DNA from: DUEN01 sp024277095 | GTDB lineage: Bacteria > Chloroflexota > Anaerolineae > DUEN01 | DNA: 9,497 nt | NCBI GenBank assembly: GCA_024277095.1 | Contig: JAJRVX010000303.1 | Span: forward strand, 1 to 9,497 | Direction of reading: 5' to 3' | Translations under genes and position numbers: made by a program | In this document: one piece after another, positions 1 through 7,301 of the stretch | Layout of the letters: every line of letters starts with the position of its first letter | How positions within the stretch are numbered: position 1 is the first letter of the stretch | The notes under the pieces: model-generated | The model's input: the letters and a program-made list of their open reading frames with translations, nothing else | The model's database searches: none | What the model was told of the DNA's origin: nothing

Positions 1-2583
1 AAAGGCAAACCACCCGTCCTCATCGGTGGTCGCCTCCCCGGCCACCTGCTCGCCCTTCCACAACTGGACGACCACCCCCACTTGAGGTGTCGCCGCGGCG
101 TCCAGCACCTGGCCGCGCAGCACGCCGCGCATGGTACCGCCCAGATCGACCACGGGAGCTGTGAATCGCCCGACCCCATCGCACACGGCCTGCACCTTAT
201 GGCGGGCGTCGATCTCGATCTCGTAAGGGGCAGCCGGCAGGTTCGTGAAGCGATAGCGTCCCTGAGCGCTCACCTGCGCCTGTTGTGTCCAGTCCCAGCC
301 CGGGATCAGGGGCCGCAGCGTCACCGTCATGCCCGACGTCGCGCCCCGCACCGTCCCCTGGATGATCCCCCGCATGGGGAAGAGCACGTTCACCTCGTTC
401 AGCCCATCCAGGTTGATGTGATCCCGGATCAGGCCGATCCCCTCCAGCTCCAGTTGATAGGTCCCCCGCCCCAAATCAGTGAAGAGGAACCCTCCATCGC
501 TGCCCAGGGTGGTAGTCCACCGCTGTCCGCTCTCGCCCTCGATCAGGAAGACGCGAGTCCCCTCGGCACCTCCCGGCACGCGGCCGCGCACCACGCTGGC
601 TTGGCCACTGCTCATCGGCTTGAGCTGGAAGTTCACCTCCCAGGTGATGGCATCCCCCTCCCGTCCGGGGATCCCCGTCGTCTTCAATCCATCGGCGACC
701 TCGCTCTCCCAGTCTCCCTGGACCACCTGGATCATGAACTCGCCGGGGGTATGCACGAACTCGTAAGATCCCGGCGGCCGGAAGGGGTCGTGCCCGGTGC
801 GCACGCGGGGGAAATCGGTGTCGGGATCGGCCCCCACCCAGCGCATCTCCACCAGGACGCCGTTGATCCCGTTGCCGGACGGGTCCAGCACCCTGCCGTA
901 GAACACGTTTCGCCCCTGCGTCTCCTCGGGCGGCAGCAGACGCTTGGTCACGACCGCGTACATGTACCCCATGGGAGCGGGCACCGTGATGTCCAGCGTC
1001 TTAGCGTCAAAGCCGCTCAACACGACGCCATCGATGCGCACCCGCTGGTCTCCCTCGGCCGCCTCCAGGCGGAAGTGACCCGCCGGGAGCCGGGTCAGCT
1101 CGTAGCGCCCATCGCGATCGGTGGTCGTGGCGGCCACCTCCTCGCCCAGCAGCGTGAGCAGGCGGACCGGGACGTTTCCCATCCGGGTGCCTCGCGTGTC
1201 CGTCACGCGGCCGCTGAGGGAGCTGAAGTTCCCTACCGGCACCCGGAGGTCCACCTCCACCGTCTCATCCTCGGGCACCTGCACCCGCTGGACGACGTCG
1301 CCATATCCGGCGGCCAGGTCGTATGCGCCTGCGGCCACCTGATCGAAGGTGTAGCGGCCCTCGTCGTCGCTGGTGGTCTCCCGCTTCCTGGCCGTCTCCT
1401 CCAGAGGGCGCAGGATGACCGGGAACTGTGGCACGGGCTGGCTGTTGTCATCTCGCACCACGTGCCCGGTGACCACGGAGCTCCCCTGCGGCCCCAGCCG
1501 GGAGACGCTGGGCAGGTCCTTCAGCGCCTGAATCACCGGCAACTGCCCGTTCAGACCGAACCGCTCGTCCCAGGCGTGGGTATACCAGCTCATCTGGTCC
1601 CATGTCGGGTTGAAATCCCCCAGGCCGCGTGAGGCCAGCAACCAGGTACAGCAGGTGAAGTAGTAATCCGGGGCCTCCTCCTGGAGGAAGCGGCAGATCT
1701 CCACCTGCCACTCGGCGTGCTGATCGGGGATCACCTTGGGGTACCGCTTGTCGTCCCCCCAGCCCACCACGGGGCCGCCCTCCGTGGAGATGATGGGCAC
1801 CATGAAGCCCAGCGCCTCCTGGATCATGCGGGCGGTCCACAGATATCCACGGAAGCAATTCGGGTCGTCATAGACGGTCGCCCCCGGGTTCTTGCGCTCC
1901 GCCCGGAGGCGGTTGATCTCCTCGATCGACCGGTAGTCCCAGGCCCACGCGCCAAATCGATCATACTCCTCCTGGGTCAGCGGGGTGCCCAACTGGTTCA
2001 CATCGTCATCCGGATAGTCCAAAGGATGGTTCAGGGTGTAGTTATGAATGGCCACCCAGCATCCGTTCTCAAACAGATCGCCCCGTTTCTTCCGGATGAC
2101 CATCTCAATGGGATTGTCCTTGCTCCCGGCCCCCATGGCCGGCAGAGCCAGATACCCGCCCGCATCCAGGACGCGATCGGCATCGTAAATGAAGTTCTCG
2201 ATAACGATCTCAAGCCAGTTGTCCGGCATGTGAGTGCTCCACTCCGCCGGCAGGTCGGGCTCGTTGTTCGTCTCGAAGTAGCGCACGCCGATCGCGGTCA
2301 GCTTCCGGATGGTCTCGATCTCACGGCCGCCGATGTGCCCCGGGTTGGGCTCCTTCCGGTACAGCCGCACGATCGGCATGATGTCGGCGTCCAACAGACG
2401 CTCGCATAGCTCCAACGATGAGCCGCCGCCATCATCCAGCAGCTTGACCCATTTGATCTTCATGGCCAGCAGTTCGTTGATCCAGAAATCCAGGTCGGAG
2501 CCGCTGGGGTGATAGACACTGGCCGACCAATGTACGCCACGTCCGTTGTCATCTTTGGGACGAGGGAAGTCCTCGATGCGCAT
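1..2583 (-). CDS. Clan GH-A-like glycoside hydrolase with multiple carboxypeptidase-regulatory-like (CnaB-type) repeats, 3' end cut by window edge
   Basis: Partial gene. The frame is open from ATG 2583 to base 1, giving 861 residues with no stop. The start is firm: AGGAGG lies 5 bases upstream, and a TAA sits in frame 11 codons before the ATG. Residues 1 to about 355 look like a TIM barrel of glycoside hydrolase clan A. TNNEPD (105-110) supplies the Asn-Glu pair expected at the end of strand 4, with E108 as acid/base. IISTEGG (264-270) places E268 as nucleophile, 160 residues later, which is normal spacing. Six beta-sandwich repeats follow, starting near 369, 455, 560, 663, 739 and 818. Several share a G-x-V start, a DxDGRY-like turn and an LPAG-like turn, as in carboxypeptidase-regulatory or CnaB domains. 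There is no signal peptide or membrane segment in the visible part. The substrate cannot be read from the sequence. GH39- or GH5-like is a guess, and the two glutamates could be degenerate. Confidence 0.82.
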   Translation of the reverse strand, partial: MRIEDFPRPKDDNGRGVHWSASVYHPSGSDLDFWINELLAMKIKWVKLLDDGGGSSLELCERLLDADIMPIVRLYRKEPNPGHIGGREIETIRKLTAIGVRYFETNNEPDLPAEWSTHMPDNWLEIVIENFIYDADRVLDAGGYLALPAMGAGSKDNPIEMVIRKKRGDLFENGCWVAIHNYTLNHPLDYPDDDVNQLGTPLTQEEYDRFGAWAWDYRSIEEINRLRAERKNPGATVYDDPNCFRGYLWTARMIQEALGFMVPIISTEGGPVVGWGDDKRYPKVIPDQHAEWQVEICRFLQEEAPDYYFTCCTWLLASRGLGDFNPTWDQMSWYTHAWDERFGLNGQLPVIQALKDLPSVSRLGPQGSSVVTGHVVRDDNSQPVPQFPVILRPLEETARKRETTSDDEGRYTFDQVAAGAYDLAAGYGDVVQRVQVPEDETVEVDLRVPVGNFSSLSGRVTDTRGTRMGNVPVRLLTLLGEEVAATTTDRDGRYELTRLPAGHFRLEAAEGDQRVRIDGVVLSGFDAKTLDITVPAPMGYMYAVVTKRLLPPEETQGRNVFYGRVLDPSGNGINGVLVEMRWVGADPDTDFPRVRTGHDPFRPPGSYEFVHTPGEFMIQVVQGDWESEVADGLKTTGIPGREGDAITWEVNFQLKPMSSGQASVVRGRVPGGAEGTRVFLIEGESGQRWTTTLGSDGGFLFTDLGRGTYQLELEGIGLIRDHINLDGLNEVNVLFPMRGIIQGTVRGATSGMTVTLRPLIPGWDWTQQAQVSAQGRYRFTNLPAAPYEIEIDARHKVQAVCDGVGRFTAPVVDLGGTMRGVLRGQVLDAAATPQVGVVVQLWKGEQVAGEATTDEDGWFAF

Positions 2584-2588
2584 CTCGT

Positions 2589-2594
2589 CCTCCT
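2589..2594 (-). promoter_or_regulatory. Ribosome binding site of the barrel/CnaB-repeat gene
   Basis: AGGAGG on the minus strand, 5 bases before ATG 2583. It is a near-perfect Shine-Dalgarno match. Together with the in-frame TAA at 2616-2618, it fixes the start and excludes a longer N-terminus with a secretion signal. Confidence 0.85.
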
Positions 2595-2695
2595 GGGCGA
2601 TCTCTCTGAGGGTTTAGGGAAGCGAGGAGACCCCTCCCGAATACGCCAGGAACAGGGCAACCGCTATGATCGAATCAGCAATTTATACGTGTATC

Positions 2696-2724
2696 AGTAT
2701 AACACAACCGGCCGGGCACAGCAA
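2696..2724 (-). promoter_or_regulatory. Predicted sigma-70-type promoter for the barrel/CnaB-repeat gene
   Basis: On the minus strand, TTGCTG (2724-2719) and TATACT (2701-2696) are separated by exactly 17 bases. TATACT matches the -10 consensus at five of six positions and is preceded by TGT, so it also forms an extended -10 (TGN). The -35 is weak, matching TTG only. Transcription would start near 2689, leaving a leader of about 105 bases before the ATG at 2583. The site lies in an AT-rich island inside GC-rich DNA. This is inferred from motifs only. Confidence 0.6.
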
Positions 2725-2756
2725 CGAATCGAGCCTGCGGGTAGTGCATCCAAAAT

Positions 2757-2771
2757 GGTGGAAATTCCGCC
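2757..2771. repeat. 15-base palindrome upstream of the promoter
   Basis: GGTGGAAATTCCGCC is self-complementary around a central A, with one G-T wobble. It lies 33 bases upstream of the -35 box of the minus-strand promoter. It could be an operator site or one unit of the palindrome cluster; sequence alone does not decide. Confidence 0.55.
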
Positions 2772-2799
2772 AGGCCCATCGCAAGCCCACGGGGGAGGT

Positions 2800-2819
2800 G
2801 CGGAGGGAGCTTCCTCCGC
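2800..2819. repeat. 20-base inverted repeat with AGCT centre
   Basis: The arms GCGGAGG and CCTCCGC flank a GAGCTT centre, and the whole 20-mer is nearly self-complementary. On the minus strand the sequence continues the GGCGGA motif that also begins at 2771 and 2840, so GGCGGA occurs three times within 75 bases. Confidence 0.55.
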
Positions 2820-2845
2820 CAAAATATCCTCCCTTCCGCCTGGCA

Positions 2846-2880
2846 CCTGCCCTTTTCCCGGCCTGATTCGGGTGGGCAGG
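2846..2880. repeat. Nested inverted repeat
   Basis: The outer arms are CCTGCCC (2846-2852) and GGGCAGG (2874-2880). Inside them are CCCG (2857-2860) and CGGG (2869-2872). An RNA of either strand could fold into a stem with an internal bulge. There is no T-tract beside it, so it is a poor intrinsic terminator. Confidence 0.5.
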
Positions 2881-2904
2881 GCCGGGCGAGGCTGGTGAGA
2901 GGCG

Positions 2905-2920
2905 GAAACCGGGAGGTTTC
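2905..2920. repeat. Six-base-pair hairpin followed by TTTT on the plus strand
   Basis: GAAACC (2905-2910) and GGTTTC (2915-2920) pair across a GGGA loop, and TTTT follows on the plus strand. The shape recalls a weak terminator, but no plus-strand gene lies upstream of it. It is better read as part of the palindrome cluster. Confidence 0.4.
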
Positions 2921-2921
2921 T

Positions 2922-2944
2922 TTTGAGGGGCTGCGCCTCTCAAA
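2922..2944 (-). terminator. Hairpin downstream of the glycosyltransferase gene, possible transcript end
   Basis: TTTGAGGGG (2922-2930) pairs with CCTCTCAAA (2936-2944). One pair is a G-T wobble on the plus strand, which becomes an A-C mismatch on the minus strand. One further C-G pair closes a 3-base loop. It lies about 55 bases beyond the glycosyltransferase stop, where the seven-gene transcript should end. No T-run follows on the minus strand, so if it acts at all it may only protect the 3' end or serve as a Rho-associated structure. Confidence 0.35.
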
Positions 2945-2998
2945 GCTCCCCGCTATATTTCCTCCGAAAGGGATACACTACCAGCTTGCGGTCTGCGC

Positions 2999-4675
2999 TC
3001 AAGGCACCACCCGGATCACCAGGAAGAGGGGACGTTGCGTGCGCTCCCGGATCACCTGTTCCACCACCACGCGATACCCGGCCTCACGCGCCATCGCCTC
3101 CAACGCCTCCCGCCGCCCCCGGAAGACGGTATCCTCCGGGGCGTGGAGGATGTAGAGCGTATCCGGCCGATCCAGATAAAGCGCCACCCGATCCGCAAAG
3201 CCCGGATCGGGCGCGTCCAGACGCTCATATCCGAACAGCTCCACGGGATTGACGCGTCCTGCGGTCAGAAATTCCACAGGGGCATCCATCCCCAAATCCA
3301 ACGCCACCACAGGACGACCCGACCGCTGATCCAGATCGTCCGCCAGCCGGTAGATCGCGTCGGAATGAGCGCTGTGTCCGCCACTGATGGATAGCGCACG
3401 ATGATAGCGCGCATCCACGCCCACGGAGCCCGCGGCCCAGCTCAAGACCAACGCCATCGCCACAATCGCCCCGACACGCCCGGCCGTCCGCGCCGCCACG
3501 CCGGCCGCCAGCCCGGCGACCAACATCAGGAACGGCAGCAGGGTCGCGTAGTGGGTGACGAACAGGTCGGACACGGTGAACGCGCTCTGGGCCACGTAGA
3601 GGGCGACGAACGCCATCGCCCCGATCAGCGGCATCAGCGCCGCCGGCCGACGTGAGGGATGCACTCCCCAGGCGATGATGGCCAACGCCAACAGCGCCGC
3701 CAGCAACCAGGGCGCCGCCCGGTTGGACGCCACCGCGCCCAGATACCAGAAGTGTTCCCCGCGCAGCAACACGCCCACCTGCGCCGCCCGGCGCGCCACA
3801 TTGTGCAGGAAGTCGGCGTTTTGAACCCCGTAATAGGAGCGATCCAGGTTGGAGAAGATGGAGATCAGGGTGCCACCCGTCTGCAGGTTAAAGATCCACA
3901 GGGGGAGCCCCCCCAACAGGAGCGCGCCGAGGCCGACGACCGGCCCGATCCAGCGCCGAGGTATCTCAGGAGGAGAAGGGAGAAGCCCACGCCGCCGCGC
4001 CCCAAGGGCGGCCAACGCGATCACCAGCCCGCCCCCGATGACCCAGACGAACAGCAACTTGGCCCATAAGCCCAGGCCACAGAGCCCGCCCAACACCGCC
4101 CAATCCGCCAGCCGCCCGCGTCGGGCGACCCGCAGGGACGCCCCGGCCGCGGCCACCGCCAGCAACGCCGTGATGTTGGTGACGAAGATCCCCTGTCGGC
4201 TCCAGAAGACGAACGATGGATCGACGGCCAGCAGCAAGGCGGCCGCCCCGGCCGCCACGGGCCCTCCCAGCCGCCCGGCCAGCCGATACGTCAGGAGGAG
4301 CGTCAGCGCGCCCATCAGGACGGGCAACAGCCGCAGCGACACCACATGGATTCCCCCCGCCGCCAGGAACGGGAGGGCCAGATAGACGTTAAGCGCGCCG
4401 ATGTAGTCCTGGACCATGAGGGGAAACGCCTGGCCCGCGATGCGGACGGCCGCCCCCCGAAAGGCCTCGACGGGCTGGCCCAGCAACAGCTGCATCGCGT
4501 TCACGCCCGCCTCACGCGCCTCGTCATAGTGGAGGCCGGGCAGGGAAAGATGATAGAGGGAGAGACCGAGGAAGAGGCACAACGGGATCAGGAAGCCGAT
4601 TCGCCGCAAGACCAGGGGGCGAACGAAGCGAGAGGGAGGAACGGTTGAGAACGAAGGAGGGATCTCAGCGGGCAA
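2999..4675 (-). CDS. Multi-spanning membrane glycosyltransferase, ArnT/PMT (GT39/GT83-like) superfamily
   Basis: 558 residues, a usual size for GT-C enzymes that transfer sugars from polyprenyl-phosphate donors on the outer face of the membrane. A first membrane helix lies near residues 26-46. The loop after it carries HYDEA (49-53), the conserved acidic motif of this superfamily, in which D51 is the expected catalytic aspartate. QDYIG (89-93) is a second loop signature. Further helices follow at roughly 95-130, 137-155, 163-182, 190-222, 244-263, 322-338, 345-362, 370-395 and 398-418. The last 140 residues form a soluble domain, probably extracytoplasmic. The start is TTG 4675, directly after an in-frame TGA, with GGAGG 9 bases upstream. 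It lies 11 bases inside the FecR-like gene, so translation is probably coupled. Donor and acceptor are unknown. Confidence 0.8.
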   Translation of the reverse strand: MPAEIPPSFSTVPPSRFVRPLVLRRIGFLIPLCLFLGLSLYHLSLPGLHYDEAREAGVNAMQLLLGQPVEAFRGAAVRIAGQAFPLMVQDYIGALNVYLALPFLAAGGIHVVSLRLLPVLMGALTLLLTYRLAGRLGGPVAAGAAALLLAVDPSFVFWSRQGIFVTNITALLAVAAAGASLRVARRGRLADWAVLGGLCGLGLWAKLLFVWVIGGGLVIALAALGARRRGLLPSPPEIPRRWIGPVVGLGALLLGGLPLWIFNLQTGGTLISIFSNLDRSYYGVQNADFLHNVARRAAQVGVLLRGEHFWYLGAVASNRAAPWLLAALLALAIIAWGVHPSRRPAALMPLIGAMAFVALYVAQSAFTVSDLFVTHYATLLPFLMLVAGLAAGVAARTAGRVGAIVAMALVLSWAAGSVGVDARYHRALSISGGHSAHSDAIYRLADDLDQRSGRPVVALDLGMDAPVEFLTAGRVNPVELFGYERLDAPDPGFADRVALYLDRPDTLYILHAPEDTVFRGRREALEAMAREAGYRVVVEQVIRERTQRPLFLVIRVVP

Positions 4676-6026
4676 TCACTCCCACCTCCGATACCATGCT
4701 CTGATAATTCCATCCCGAGGCGTAGATGCGGATGGAGTTCAACCGGGCGGGACGCGTCTCCTGGAGAAGATCGATCAGATTCGGCGACTCATAGGGATAC
4801 CACACGTAGGCCGGGATCTTCTCCCCGTTGATGATGGGCCAATTGCTATCCGGGTCCGGATCACGGTAGTAGAAGCCGTGGACCCACTCCAGCTGTTTGC
4901 CGTAGATATCCGTGTAGCTGAGGCGCACCATCACCGGGAACTCGGAGCTCAGGTAGCCGCCCCCCGGGAGCGACTGATGGATCAGCCGCACGTCCAGCCG
5001 CACGCTCAAATAGTCGTAGTCCAACACATCCTTGTCCAGCGTCTGCTCGATCCAGGCCTCCGTGTGCACGCCCTCCTCGGCCTGGCGGGAGAAATAGACC
5101 GCGCGTCGCCCGCCGACGTCCACCACCTCCACGGTAGCTGGGGCGACGTTCGGCGTGTGCTGGTACGTCCCCACCTGCCAGGTCGCCTCCAACGGCTCCT
5201 CGAAATTGCCGTTCCGCACCAGGTTGCGGGCGGCCGGCAGTGGCTCGGAGGGGGGAGCCCCAGAGCGGAACACGGTCCGTTCGCCCGTCTGCACCACCAT
5301 CGTCGCGCCGCCGGAGCGAACGGTGGCCTTCCCCGTGCGCGCCGTCACCTGCGACTCGTCCTGATCGACTTCGATGGAGAAACTGCCACGGGTCAGGTCC
5401 ACAGAGCCATGAGGGGTGTACACCCGGACGATCAGCGCACGGCTGAGAGGCTGCAAGTTGAGGATCCGCACCTGGCCGCGATGCAGCTCCAACTCCACCT
5501 GATACGGCTCCCGGCTGCGTCGGAATCGGGGCTGCCGGGCTCGATGCACCGTCAGCTCGGTCTGGCTGTAAAGCTGCACCGTACTCAGAGCGCCCTCCGG
5601 CTCGTCCGGCTCCTCGATGGTCAGGATCGCCCGGGCATCCCCCGTGCGGATCGTGTCCCCCTCCCGGATCTCCCGGGAGGACTCCACCGCGGTGGGCTCA
5701 CGCGCGCCCGGTGCCACCACCAACACCGTGCCGGAATCCGCTAACACATCCACACGAGCCGGCTCGGGCTCCGTGGAGTAGAGGACGAACCAGCGGATCC
5801 CCAACGGGACGGAGGTGACCAGCACGCAGAAAAGGAGAAAAGCGGTGATCAGGACCGTCCACGCCAGCCGTTCGGGATTGGCGCGCAGGCCTCGACGGCT
5901 CGCCCAGGACGGCGGCGCATCGACTTGATCCGCCAAGGGGGCTCCCTGCGCGCCATGCAGCTGCTGCGCCGGGGTCGACTCCACGGCGGGTGATGCTGGC
6001 CTCGATCGGCCCACCGGACCGCTCAC
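4665..6026 (-). CDS. Single-pass membrane protein with FecR-like domain and CBM4/9-like C-terminal domain
   Basis: 453 residues from GTG 6026. A TTG one codon earlier (6029) is also possible. GTG is preferred because it overlaps the acylphosphatase stop as GTGA and has GAGGTG 8 bases upstream. Residues 1-53 are a Pro/Ala/Arg-rich cytoplasmic tail, and one helix spans about 55-82. The outer part begins with a FecR-like beta domain (about 90-255) showing the typical REIREGDTIRTGDARA stretch (118-132). A second beta domain (268-453) opens with NLVRNGNFEEPL, the usual first strand of CBM4/9-type jelly rolls, and contains many aromatic residues. FecR domains are known from sigma-regulator proteins, but no sigma-factor gene is present. 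With the coupled glycosyltransferase next door, a role in binding or sensing a surface glycan is an inference. Confidence 0.7.
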   Translation of the reverse strand: MSGPVGRSRPASPAVESTPAQQLHGAQGAPLADQVDAPPSWASRRGLRANPERLAWTVLITAFLLFCVLVTSVPLGIRWFVLYSTEPEPARVDVLADSGTVLVVAPGAREPTAVESSREIREGDTIRTGDARAILTIEEPDEPEGALSTVQLYSQTELTVHRARQPRFRRSREPYQVELELHRGQVRILNLQPLSRALIVRVYTPHGSVDLTRGSFSIEVDQDESQVTARTGKATVRSGGATMVVQTGERTVFRSGAPPSEPLPAARNLVRNGNFEEPLEATWQVGTYQHTPNVAPATVEVVDVGGRRAVYFSRQAEEGVHTEAWIEQTLDKDVLDYDYLSVRLDVRLIHQSLPGGGYLSSEFPVMVRLSYTDIYGKQLEWVHGFYYRDPDPDSNWPIINGEKIPAYVWYPYESPNLIDLLQETRPARLNSIRIYASGWNYQSMVSEVGVIAR

Positions 6027-6334
6027 CAAAATCTCACCTCAAATCCGTGATACTGCCCCGTGTAGGGGCCCCAGATCACGTCCACACGTTGTACCCGGGC
6101 CGATGACGGTCCCCGCCGCACGGCCTCCAACAGACGCTCCAGTGCAGCACGCGGCCCCTCGGCCTCCAACTCCACACTGCCATCCCGCCGATTGCGCACC
6201 CAACCGCTGACGCCCAATCGACGCGCCACGCTTTGCACGAAATACCGGAACCCCACACCCTGCACTCGCCCGTACACCTCCGCCCGCACCCTGGCCAGGG
6301 ATTCCGGATCCTGGACATCGTGCCGATCGGTCAT
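6023..6334 (-). CDS. acyP: Acylphosphatase
   Basis: 103 residues, close to the normal 90-100 of this family, with a short extra N-terminus. Acylphosphatase hydrolyses carboxyl-phosphate mixed anhydrides such as acetyl phosphate or 1,3-bisphosphoglycerate in the cytosol. The signature GRVQGVGFR spans residues 22-30, with catalytic R30 in the phosphate-binding loop. The second catalytic residue is N48 in GWVRN (44-48). The compact alpha/beta fold appears complete. ATG 6334 is chosen because GGAG lies 5 bases upstream. An in-frame GTG at 6340 would overlap the preceding stop as GTGA and add two residues. The gene lies between the radical SAM gene and the FecR-like gene, overlapping the latter. 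Its physiological substrate cannot be told. Confidence 0.93.
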   Translation of the reverse strand: MTDRHDVQDPESLARVRAEVYGRVQGVGFRYFVQSVARRLGVSGWVRNRRDGSVELEAEGPRAALERLLEAVRRGPSSARVQRVDVIWGPYTGQYHGFEVRFW

Positions 6335-6336
6335 CC

Positions 6337-7287
6337 TCACTCCACCGTCCAGAGCATCCAGCGAGTGCGAGTGCGCCGATCCAACCGATGGAGGCCGGCG
6401 GCGCGCACGATCTCCTCCGCCCGCCGAACCTCCTCAGGCGTGACCGGCCGATCCAACGGCGGAAACTCCTCCGCTCGATAGGCCGGGCGATACTGCCCCA
6501 TGACGTTGATATAGGTATGGGGGGAGATCTCCTCCGCCAGGAAGCGTGCGATCTCCGCCGTCCCCGCCAGCCCCCCGGGCAGCACCAGGTGTCGGACGAG
6601 CAGGCCACGCCGGGCCACCCCCCGCTCGTCGATCACGAGATCGCCCACCTGGCGATGCATCTCCTTGACGGCGGCACGGTTGACCTTGGGGTAATCCGGC
6701 ACACCGGACAGGCGACGCGCGACGGCCTCGTCCGCATACTTCATGTCCGGCATGTAGATATCGACCACGCCATCCAGCAGCCGCAACGCCTCCAGCGAGT
6801 CATATCCGCCCGTGTTGTAGACGATCGGGATGCACAGCCCGGCCTCGGCGGCGATCACCAACGCCCCCAGGATCTGAGGCACGACATGGCTGGGAGATAC
6901 CAGGTTGACGTTATGACATCCCTGCGCCTGCAGGTCCAACATCATGGCCGCCAGCTCTTCCTCGGTGACCTCCCGGCCCTCCCCGAGCTGGCTGATCTCG
7001 TAGTTCTGGCAGAAACGGCAGCGCAGGTTACACCACGAGAAGAAGATCGTCCCCGAGCCGCGCCAGCCACGCAGGCAATCCTCCTCACCGAAATGGGCGA
7101 AATAGCTGGAGACGACCGCCCGTTCGCCTGTGCGGCAGGATCCCCATTGCCCGGCCAGGCGGTCCACGTGGCAATGTCGGGCACACCCCACGCAGTCCCG
7201 CAACATCTCACGGGCCTGCTCCGCCCGCCGCCTCAGCTCCCCCGACGCCAACAACGCTCGATAAGCGGGCTCATGTGCGGCTGTCAT
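6337..7287 (-). CDS. PflX-like radical SAM protein (COG1313 type)
   Basis: 316 residues, a cytosolic radical SAM iron-sulfur protein related to pyruvate formate-lyase activating enzymes. The cluster motif CNLRCRFC places C86, C90 and C93 as ligands of the 4Fe-4S cluster that cleaves S-adenosylmethionine. An N-terminal group of four cysteines (C32, C35, C39, C51) could bind a second metal or cluster. GSGTIFFSWCNLRC, YNTGGYD (157-163) and DIYMPDMKY (176-184) are characteristic of the PflX branch. The start ATG 7287 has AGGTGA 6 bases upstream. The gene lies 14 bases after the TPR gene and is followed with overlap by the acylphosphatase gene. No glycyl-radical enzyme is nearby, so an activase role is doubtful. 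The substrate of this family is unknown. AmmeMemoRadiSam-type proteins (COG1180) are the close alternative. Confidence 0.85.
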   Translation of the reverse strand: MTAAHEPAYRALLASGELRRRAEQAREMLRDCVGCARHCHVDRLAGQWGSCRTGERAVVSSYFAHFGEEDCLRGWRGSGTIFFSWCNLRCRFCQNYEISQLGEGREVTEEELAAMMLDLQAQGCHNVNLVSPSHVVPQILGALVIAAEAGLCIPIVYNTGGYDSLEALRLLDGVVDIYMPDMKYADEAVARRLSGVPDYPKVNRAAVKEMHRQVGDLVIDERGVARRGLLVRHLVLPGGLAGTAEIARFLAEEISPHTYINVMGQYRPAYRAEEFPPLDRPVTPEEVRRAEEIVRAAGLHRLDRRTRTRWMLWTVE

Positions 7288-7301
7288 CGGACATCACCTG
7301 C

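Larger units (their letters stand above)
2584..2998. other. 415-base intergenic region with promoter and palindrome cluster
   Basis: Non-coding gap between the glycosyltransferase stop and the barrel gene start. Short open frames on both strands here carry no recognisable domain, and none has a convincing ribosome binding site. The left third holds the promoter and leader of the barrel gene. The right two thirds (2757-2944) hold five closely spaced inverted repeats. No tRNA-like cloverleaf and no strong hairpin followed by a T-run is visible. Confidence 0.75.

Noticed and set aside
82..1632. Long plus-strand open frame of 516 codons
   Set aside because: It lies opposite the barrel/CnaB gene. 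Its product is a His, Pro and Arg-rich string without domains, as expected from reading GC-rich coding DNA backwards. There is no ribosome binding site.
1448..1858. Minus-strand open frame of 136 codons
   Set aside because: It overlaps the barrel gene in another frame, and its product is a low-complexity Gly/Arg/Pro string.
1717..2409. Plus-strand open frame of 230 codons
   Set aside because: It is antisense to the barrel domain, whose minus-strand frame has clear motifs (NEP, STEGG). No family resemblance was seen.
2905..2924. Intrinsic terminator on the plus strand (6-bp stem plus TTTT)
   Set aside because: The stem and T-run are short and there is no plus-strand gene upstream to terminate.
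2683..2943. Minus-strand open frame of 86 codons in the intergenic region
   Set aside because: The product has no domain, and the frame runs through the palindromes and the promoter boxes. No usable ribosome binding site was seen.
6337..7287. Radical SAM gene as an AmmeMemoRadiSam or true pyruvate formate-lyase activase
   Set aside because: The motif set and N-terminal cysteine spacing fit the PflX branch better, and no glycyl-radical enzyme, AMMECR1 or Memo gene is in the window.
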